Program-made: the position numbers and the translations under genes
Notes under the pieces: generated by a model
What the model was told of the DNA's origin: nothing
Databases searched by the model: none
Seen by the model: the letters and a program-made list of their open reading frames with translations, nothing else
Part shown: positions 54,963 through 61,940 of the stretch, piece by piece
How the letters are laid out: every line of letters begins with the position of its first letter
How positions within the stretch are numbered: the first letter of the stretch is position 1
Assembly (NCBI GenBank): GCA_026003075.1
Contig: BPGO01000003.1
Coordinates: 276,025 to 340,024 of the forward strand
From: Fimbriimonadales bacterium
Lineage (GTDB): Bacteria; Armatimonadota; Fimbriimonadia; Fimbriimonadales; GBS-DC
Direction: 5' to 3'
DNA: 64,000 nt

Positions 54963-55127
54963 TTAGTTTTGGAGTTGCTGCAATCGGCGCAGGCGATAGG
55001 TTTTCTTTGATTTGTCTTCGCGCTCCATCAGGTCGCCCACCGTATCGGGACGCCGACGCGGGTTATCGCGTGTGTCCGGTAGCGTTAGATGCTCCCCGTC
55101 GTTGATGGATACCCTATTATAGCGCCC
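54963..55127 (-). pseudogene. 3' remnant of an NlpC/P60 receptor gene
   Basis: These 165 bp match the last 54 codons of sigma-receptor A (RYNRVSINDGEHLTLP region to RLRRLQQLQ), with a small in-frame length difference near 55075. They end abruptly at GCGCCC, next to the stop of the following gene. The remnant shows that a type-A receptor gene once stood here and was replaced. Confidence 0.75.
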
Positions 55128-55128
55128 T

Positions 55129-56592
55129 TTACCGCCCTCCACGCTCCAACTCCCGCAGTCGCCGCTCCACCCGCCATAACTGACTGCGTACCTCGATGCT
55201 CAAAAGCCCCGTCCACGCCCGCGCCAAATAGACCCGCACCACCTTGTCCTGCTCCCGCTCCCAACGACCCCGCAACACCTCCGCATACGAACGCAACCAC
55301 GCCCAGTCCGCCTCCGAAGCCTTCACCCTATCTGGACCCTCCGTTTCATGAAAGACCAAACTATCAAGCTCTTCTGCCAACACCGCCGCCGCCTCCCGAC
55401 GCACTTCGGGGGGACGAGCTGCCTCCAGAAACGGCTCCAAGACCTTCACCCAGCGCTCGATCTCTTCCGCAGGCGCCTGCGAATACAATCCCTCATACTG
55501 CTTCACAATACGCAATCCGAACGCTTGCAGCAGCGGCTCCGACAGACCCTGCAGGTAGGTCAGGTAGTCCATCACGCGGCGCGAGCGGAAACGCTTATAT
55601 CCCACCTCCGGCTTTTCATCGGGGAACTGTTGCCGAAGGGAGGTCCGCAGCTGCATTCGCTGTGTATCCTCTAAGTAGTGGGGGTCGGTAGCGAGGTAGA
55701 GGTAGAGCAGGGCGCGCTGGCGTTTCCAGAGGGGCAGCTGGGTGTTCTGGACACGCTGTTTTGCCCACTGGATGCGCTGTTCGGGGGTGGGCAGGCGGAA
55801 GTAGGGGGCTTCTTCATCCAGCACCTGCACCTGCTCTTCAAAGGGTTCCTCAATGCGTACCACAGGCAAAAACGGTACCTGTAAGACTATTTCCTCGGGG
55901 TCGGTTCTAAACCTGATGTTTGCTGTAAGGTCGTCACCTAGGGGAGAGAATAAGCACTCTCCACTCCTTACTGCCAACCAGACCTTTTCCCAAGAGAGGG
56001 TTTCCTGTGCCATGTTCTCGGGCACACGCTCATCATACGGTACCTTGACAAGCGGATAGTACTTAGGGACGAGGTAGTGCTCGCCCACTTCCCAAATCAA
56101 CGGTGCAGGCACTTCCCGCCCTCCCTCCACGCGCTTACAACCCATCCACAGCAGATGGAGAATATCCCCTGCCTTCACAGGCAACCCGAAGTCATGCGCT
56201 ACAGAGTAATAATCCATCCACGACTTCACTACTTGTGCTCGCAGCTCGTAGTAAGGGAATTTCCGAGGCGCCCAAGGTTCGACACGCCATACCTCTTCAT
56301 CCACGCGCCGAATGCCTACAATCCGCACCAGCACCATCCGATCCGCCAGCGAAGGCTGCGGAAGATCCGTCTGAAGCAGCGAACGCTTCTCGTACTCCTC
56401 AAACGCCTTGCCCGCTTTTTCTTCCTCCTGCGAGCAGATACGAAGCAGCTGCATCTCCTGCTCCTTCAGCTGCTCTCGGAGCTGCTGCAGCTGTTCCCGC
56501 GAAAGCGACGAAAGGTCGTCCTTGTTCATCGGCTGGCTCCAGAGCGCCAGTCCCAGACACGCTACCAACCCGACACTGATTGTTCGCATCAT
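55129..56592 (-). CDS. Secreted protein of unknown function
   Basis: The ATG at 56592 is preferred (GAGGTGA 7 nt upstream); a GTG three codons earlier is the alternative. A short signal peptide (RTISVGLVACLGLALWSQ) is followed by a Gln/Glu-rich coiled-coil-like helix at about residues 28-65 (REQLQQLREQLKEQEMQLLR). A beta-rich middle (MVLVRIVGIRRVDEEVWRVE) and a long helical C-terminal half come next, with many Arg, Glu and Trp residues. I do not recognise the family. It lies 5 bp downstream of the corrected end of sigma-receptor C, so it is probably the partner gene of that receptor, as the propellers are for A and B. Confidence 0.7.
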   Translation of the reverse strand: MMRTISVGLVACLGLALWSQPMNKDDLSSLSREQLQQLREQLKEQEMQLLRICSQEEEKAGKAFEEYEKRSLLQTDLPQPSLADRMVLVRIVGIRRVDEEVWRVEPWAPRKFPYYELRAQVVKSWMDYYSVAHDFGLPVKAGDILHLLWMGCKRVEGGREVPAPLIWEVGEHYLVPKYYPLVKVPYDERVPENMAQETLSWEKVWLAVRSGECLFSPLGDDLTANIRFRTDPEEIVLQVPFLPVVRIEEPFEEQVQVLDEEAPYFRLPTPEQRIQWAKQRVQNTQLPLWKRQRALLYLYLATDPHYLEDTQRMQLRTSLRQQFPDEKPEVGYKRFRSRRVMDYLTYLQGLSEPLLQAFGLRIVKQYEGLYSQAPAEEIERWVKVLEPFLEAARPPEVRREAAAVLAEELDSLVFHETEGPDRVKASEADWAWLRSYAEVLRGRWEREQDKVVRVYLARAWTGLLSIEVRSQLWRVERRLRELERGGR

Positions 56593-56597
56593 TTCCG

Positions 56598-59500
56598 TCA
56601 CCTCACCTGACCTTGTATCTTTTTGTTGTACGGACCAAACGCCGTTTCAGGTTGCTGCATCGCGTTGCTACCACCCGACGAGGCGCCTGTTTCATTCCCC
56701 GTTCCATTCGCCCAATTGCCCCGTTCTCCTGCCCAGCTGACCGCTTCCCCGTTGAAGCGAATGCTCCAGGCGCCCAGCTGGTGCACGGGCACATAGCTAA
56801 AGGGGAAGAAGAAGGTACGGACGGCAATTGCTGAGTAAAAGTGGAGCCTGGGCGTGTTGTTCTGATACCACCTGATCTGGATGTTGTTCAGATAGGGAGG
56901 GACTACAAAGGCAGGAGAATCGTGATACCCAATCTGTAGCACCCAGTTAGACGATAACGAGTTATAACTGAGACTAGGTATCGCTGACCTCCATATTGGT
57001 AGTATGCCCAGTGTCTGCGCGACCATCTCGTCTTTGCATACCAAGCATGGGTTATACGATCTTGAGGGCAACAGATGGTGTCCAGCAGCGGCGGTTCAGC
57101 ATCTCTGTCTCCCACCAAAACCCGATAGACCTGCAACGCCTGTCCCGCACCTTCAGGTTCCAGCTTCAAACGGAAGATATTTTGTCCATCAAAAATGTTC
57201 CACTCCTGCCCACGGCTCACTACTCTTACGCGAGCAGCCCCAGAAAGCGTGTAGCCGTTCCGCTGAAAGGCTTGATAGAGCGTTGGATGGATAGTCTCTT
57301 GATCCAGCGCCTGCACGATTGGCTCCCAGTCGGTCTGCTCCCGAACGCGAAACCACCCCTGAAATTGAGGTTCATATGCCAGATAGTACCATAACTGACC
57401 ACCCGTTCCATAGTCGAAATAGCCTTTCGTGAACTGTTCCACGGATTGAACGATCCCCACCTGTGCCCGCTGACGATGGCTGGCAACCACCTGCGTCTGA
57501 TAGGGATCCTGAGACAACCGCCACGGATGATCCACCCTGACCTCCGCCGCCACTAAGCGAGCCGGAGCGTCCATCGCTCCTCCCCACAACAGAGGGACAC
57601 GCTGGTTCGTGCAGGGGTTATCGCGCATTGACCATATCAAGCCACTTCGTGCGTGGTCTTCACCTCCGGAGCGGATTTCTACAGAGATAGCAAGCGTGGT
57701 GATCGCTGCTATATCCCAACTCTCCATCCAGCCCAGCTTCGCGGTTGTTAGCAGCTTGTGAAGGGTGTTCGCCTGGAACTCCAGCGGGGAATTAGTCCAG
57801 TAGTTCCACCAGTACGCCTTTGTGTCCGTGTTGCGAACCCTCGCGTTCAACGGCCACAGGTAGGTGTTATCTGGCACCCACCAGATGCCTTGCCATCCCC
57901 AATCATTCCGCCAGCCACTCTGTCTATCCGCTACCTCCACCGTGCCCATCGTGATCGACACGCCCGCTTGACGAAGCACAGGTAAAATCTCCTTCGTTCC
58001 CCAGAGCGGATCCACGCGTGGGTAAGTAATCAGATACAGCGAACGCCTTTTGTGATGCTCATACTCAAAAGGCAGTTTCTGACCCGGAGCCGCCACCGAA
58101 ACGATATGGGCTTTATGAGGGGCACTTGCTGCCAAGTAGCTCTCGTAGTTTATCTGCTCCGGCGTCCAGTTGGGGTCAGCTAAGCCCGCCTCTTCTCCCT
58201 CTTGAATATAGTCGCGCAACGGCACTGCCATCGACATCGGGCTGCCCAATCGCACCGCCAACCCCACATGCACCCACATCGACGCCGAACCCCGACGACC
58301 TTCGCTATCTTCTACCTCTACACGCACCAGATAACGATATAAGCGCTGATAAAAGTAATGAACCGTGTCCGATTCGCCCCGACCAGAACGTTCCACCACC
58401 TTGTTCGGGTCATCCCCAAAACGCCAGCGATAGGTGAAGGGCGGGGTACCCCCACACTCCAAATCCACCGTTGCGGTCATCGTAATCGTCTGCCACACGC
58501 CTGCAGGTTCTGGCTCCGCCTCCAGCGACACCGCCAGCTCGTTCTGCCGCCGCACCCGGGCAAAGGCGTAGGCGGTGGTTTGCCCGCACAGGATCTCCGT
58601 GCCGTCGGGCAGCCGCCCATACGCCTTCACCGTGCAACTGATGCGGAAACGCTTGCCTGCGTGCGCCTCCGTGAACAGAAAGCCGCCTTCAGGCCAGCGT
58701 GCGCCACCTTCTTCAGGACCTCGCTCAATCACCCAACGCCCCGCCTCCTGTCGCTCGATTTTCCAGGTATAGGTTAGACGACTGACGGCAGGTGGATTTT
58801 CACAGCCCGGTTCCGGGTCTCCAGGGGGATAGCCGGGCGGCCACGGTTTGCCTGGATCGCCGGGTGGGGCGGGTGGTCTCGGCGGGCAAGGGTAGGGGAT
58901 TTGGGGTGGACAGGGATAGGGGTAGGGTGGATCGTTAGGCTCTTCGGGCGGTGGATCGCCTGGTTGGCTTGGTGGGGGAATGTTGCCTCCTTCGCCCTTC
59001 CCCGAATCATCTATCCCAGGCAAATCTATAGGTTGTCTCATTTGCATCATTTGCGGTTGGGGACAGTCGCAGCTGGCTTGCGCTATACATTCCCAAGTGA
59101 CGCGTTTGCCTGGGCAGACCACGATGCTTTGGGGTTTGATACGCGCGATAACGCCTGCGTAGCCAAAGGCAACAAAGCCAAGGAGGATTATGACAAGCAG
59201 ATATTTGCTACTTCCCCCCCCCCCCGCGCTTTCATCCAGCGGAAAGACTGGTTGATCATCAACATCAGCACCTCCGCCAATTAATTCGCTCTCTGCTCCC
59301 CAAAAGGTTGACAGCATAGTCTGTGCTTTTTGACGCATTCGGCAGAATTGGCATTTGACGGTTCCCACACTGACATTTAGGCGGCGTGCAATCTCCTGAT
59401 AGGTATATCCCTCCAGATAAAGATGGAGCATCTCCTGCTGTTGGGGAGAGAGCTGCTCCTCAAGCCTCTGTCGAAGCAGCTGCATTTCGGCGTGTTCTAT

Positions 59501-59794
59501 AAGGCGGGTTTCAGAACCCTCGTGACCCTCGGGTAAAGGAGCATCCCAGTTTTCAAGCGTGATGTTTCGTTGCGTTGGTGCGCGACGGTTCCAATCAATG
59601 GTGCGAAGGCGAAGCCAGCGTCGGCAAACGGTTCGCGCCCACTGATGCGGGTGATATTCCCAAGGCAGGACACCGAACACCTCCCAAAACTGCAGCAGGA
59701 CCTCTTGCACGATGTCTTCTGCGTCTGCGGCGCAGCGCGTCAAGGGCTGGGCTACAAAAAGCATCCAAGCACGCCATTCAGTCTCAGTACACAT
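56598..59794 (-). pseudogene. Sigma-receptor C: ECF sigma factor fused to a Pro-rich, PKD-containing extracellular protein, with a late frameshift
   Basis: Residues 1-190 are identical to the sigma domain of copy A. After the G-run (12 G, in frame: GGGGSSKYLLVIILLGFVAF) a single membrane helix follows, then a Cys-containing segment (CPGKRVTWECIAQASCDCPQ) and a Pro/Gly-rich stalk (about 295-345). Next are Ig- or PKD-like domains (TPPFTYRWRFGDD, VRVEVEDSEGRRG), then an uncharacterised region of about 400 residues. The in-frame reading stops at 56903. Another frame continues with plausible beta-rich sequence (NWVLQIGYHDSPAFVVPPYL, GAWSIRFNGEAVSWAGE) to 56598, only 5 bp before the next gene. I therefore infer one indel at about 56960-57000. 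The in-frame product would still be 963 residues, so it may be functional even as it stands. Confidence 0.78.
59214..59225 (-). repeat. Poly-G tract of sigma-receptor C (12 G, in frame)
   Basis: With 12 G the fusion is open (GGA AGT AGC). One more G gives AAG TAG, a stop within two codons; one fewer gives a stop after about eight codons. Confidence 0.9.
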
Positions 59795-59918
59795 CTGTAC
59801 CCCCTAAGTATTATACATTACTATTAGTTACACACAGACAAGATTCCTGCCATTTAGGTACCGAATTGGCGAGGCCATGCGGAACCTTGTTTGCCTGAGT
59901 CAGGTACACTTTGTCCTG

Positions 59919-60608
59919 ATGAGGACTCTCTGCCGTGCGCCCGAAGTGTGGCGCGACATGGGACTGACCGACGCCGAGTACCAACGCATTGCGGACCTGA
60001 TGGGACGCGAGCCGACCGATGTGGAACTGGGCATGTTCGCCGTGATGTGGTCGGAACACTGCGGTTATAAATACTCGCGCCCGGTGTTGAGCCTCTTTAA
60101 AAGGTATCGCGAGTCGCTGGAGGGCGCAGGCTTTGAGAACGCAGGCGTGATACCGCTGGATGAGAATCTGGGCGTCGCGTTCAAGGTGGAGAGCCATAAC
60201 CATCCTTCGGCGGTGGAACCTCATCAGGGGGCGGCGACGGGCGTGGGGGGCATCATCCGCGATATCTTCACGATGGGCGCCCGCCCTATCGCGATTTTGG
60301 ACTCGCTGCGCTTTGGTCCCTTGAACGAGCCGCGCAACCGCTACCTGTTTGAGCATGTGGTGGAGGGCATCTCCAGCTACGGCAACTGCATCGGCGTGCC
60401 GACGGTTGCGGGCGAGGTCTATTTCCATCCGTGTTATTCGGGCAACCCGTTGGTGAACGCGATGGCGGTCGGCGTCGTGGGGATGGCGCTGAACCTGCTG
60501 ACGGCGATTATCGTCTCGCGCCTGACGCCCCCACCTCCTACGCATATTCAGGAGATTGTGGACTCGATTCGCATTCCGCGCGGCGCAGGCGAGGCGTTGG
60601 AGGAATAA
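59919..60608 (+). pseudogene. Chimeric purL 5' fragment fused to symporter 3' end, second copy
   Basis: Identical to 45296-45985 except for a silent A-to-G change near 60086. It has the same in-frame switch from PurL ([20 protein letters not shown]) to the symporter tail at about 60469. Finding the same junction twice shows that it was made once and then copied with the whole block. Confidence 0.88.
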
Positions 60609-60613
60609 CAAAA

Positions 60614-60640
60614 GCAGGGATGCAAAACTTGCATCCCTGC
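60614..60640. terminator. Bidirectional hairpin terminator, third copy
   Basis: Identical to 36366-36392 and 45991-46017. Confidence 0.75.
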
Positions 60641-60650
60641 CCAATAAACT

Positions 60651-61937
60651 CTACTGCCTTGGTGACATCATTACGCGCAAGTGGTCTGCCTGAAACTCCA
60701 CCCAGTACACATTTCCGTCGCGATCGACGTCGCACAATCTGTTGGCGAAATCGGTTTCCAGCGGCAGATTGCGCGCACGCACACTTCTGAAATGACCCTG
60801 TGCGTCGAACTCCACGATTGCGAAGCCCCGATCTACGGTAAGCCATTCTCTCGCAGAAGCGGTCGGAATAGCATGCCGCTCGATACGGGACGCCAGGTAA
60901 ATCCGATATAGACGACCTTCGTTGTCCGTCATCACATTATCTGGCAACCAGCCGCGATAGGTGAATACATACGCATCGAAAAGATTAGGCGCGTGCTGCG
61001 CGATGTCTACTTGCCACGAGAAGGTTCTCAAGACCTCACCGCTTGAATCGACGACCTTGTAAGGGAGAGATGTATAAAGGTTGCACTGTTCCCTTTTGAT
61101 TTCACGCTGTTCGCCAACGTCGTACAAGACGGTTTCATGCTGCCGAATGTATCCCTCTGTGAGAGGACGCTGGTAGTTAGCGGTGATGATTTCCCCACGA
61201 TACCGATCAATACCCAGTGGGTTGAAAATTTCTATCGGGACAAGACGAGTCTGACCGTCTGGCGAAACGATTAGCAGATTGTTTAGTCCTGACTCACCTT
61301 CTGGCACAGCCTCGCGACTCAAGAACACCCAGAAATAGATGCGTCCAAGACTATCTACCTCGCGAAAGATGACCTTTTCCAAGTTATACTGGACACGCGC
61401 CGCACGTACCGAGCGTTGTAGCTGTTCAGACAAGGTCTTGTTGTAGCTCCCGTCAGAGTTGTAGACCTCCACCCCTTCATCGCCGCCAACATACAGGCGT
61501 CCGTCCCGATCCACCCGAAAATAGGAAGGGCGTCCCTTAATTATCTTGATCGTTCTCACCCATTCTCCCCTTCGGTTGTACACCTGTATCCACGGGGGCG
61601 ATTCTTCCTTGGCTTCACGGACAGGAGTGTTCTCGTCGTCAAATTTAGGTATGGCGCGCATTGAGTCGCAAAAGTAAAAGAGTTGTCCATCCCAACTGAC
61701 GCAGAAGTTGTCGACGCCCCCATACGGAGGGTCTTCCTCACCCTCCTCAGCGTCATCGCGTGAACAAAACAGCACCATGCGCAGCTGCTGAGGATGGTCG
61801 CCAAACTTCACCTTGAACAGTTCCTGCTCTCGCGGTTGGGCAAGAGCGAGCCTTCCCAACGGCAGAACAGTGAGTAGAGCGAGCAGTATCGCTGTAAGCA
61901 GTCGCCAATCCCTTAGTGTTCGTCGATTATGTCGCAT
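60651..61937 (-). CDS. Secreted beta-propeller-like protein, paralogue 5
   Basis: The 428-residue protein is identical to paralogue 3 (signal peptide to LALAQ, DNFCVSWDGQLFYFCD, FRVDRDGRLYVGGDEGVEVY, WVEFQADHLRVMMSPRQ). It lies 3 bp downstream of the partial receptor gene at the right edge. Perfect identity at DNA level means duplication or gene conversion was very recent, or that an assembler has placed one repeat twice. Confidence 0.78.
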   Translation of the reverse strand: MRHNRRTLRDWRLLTAILLALLTVLPLGRLALAQPREQELFKVKFGDHPQQLRMVLFCSRDDAEEGEEDPPYGGVDNFCVSWDGQLFYFCDSMRAIPKFDDENTPVREAKEESPPWIQVYNRRGEWVRTIKIIKGRPSYFRVDRDGRLYVGGDEGVEVYNSDGSYNKTLSEQLQRSVRAARVQYNLEKVIFREVDSLGRIYFWVFLSREAVPEGESGLNNLLIVSPDGQTRLVPIEIFNPLGIDRYRGEIITANYQRPLTEGYIRQHETVLYDVGEQREIKREQCNLYTSLPYKVVDSSGEVLRTFSWQVDIAQHAPNLFDAYVFTYRGWLPDNVMTDNEGRLYRIYLASRIERHAIPTASAREWLTVDRGFAIVEFDAQGHFRSVRARNLPLETDFANRLCDVDRDGNVYWVEFQADHLRVMMSPRQ

Positions 61938-61940
61938 AGC

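Larger units (their letters stand above)
53461..55127 (-). repeat. Repeat R4, copy 2
   Basis: Copy of 40268-41931, ending at GCGCCC, where it joins the unrelated secreted-protein gene. Confidence 0.85.

Noticed and set aside
44592-59225. G-runs as mere assembly noise
   Set aside because: Runs of 11-12 G recur at the same codon position in three genes whose flanks differ, so the presence of the tract is real. Only the exact lengths remain uncertain.
36366-60640. CRISPR array suggested by repeated hairpins
   Set aside because: The three identical hairpins are 9-15 kb apart and each sits between convergent genes, as terminators do.
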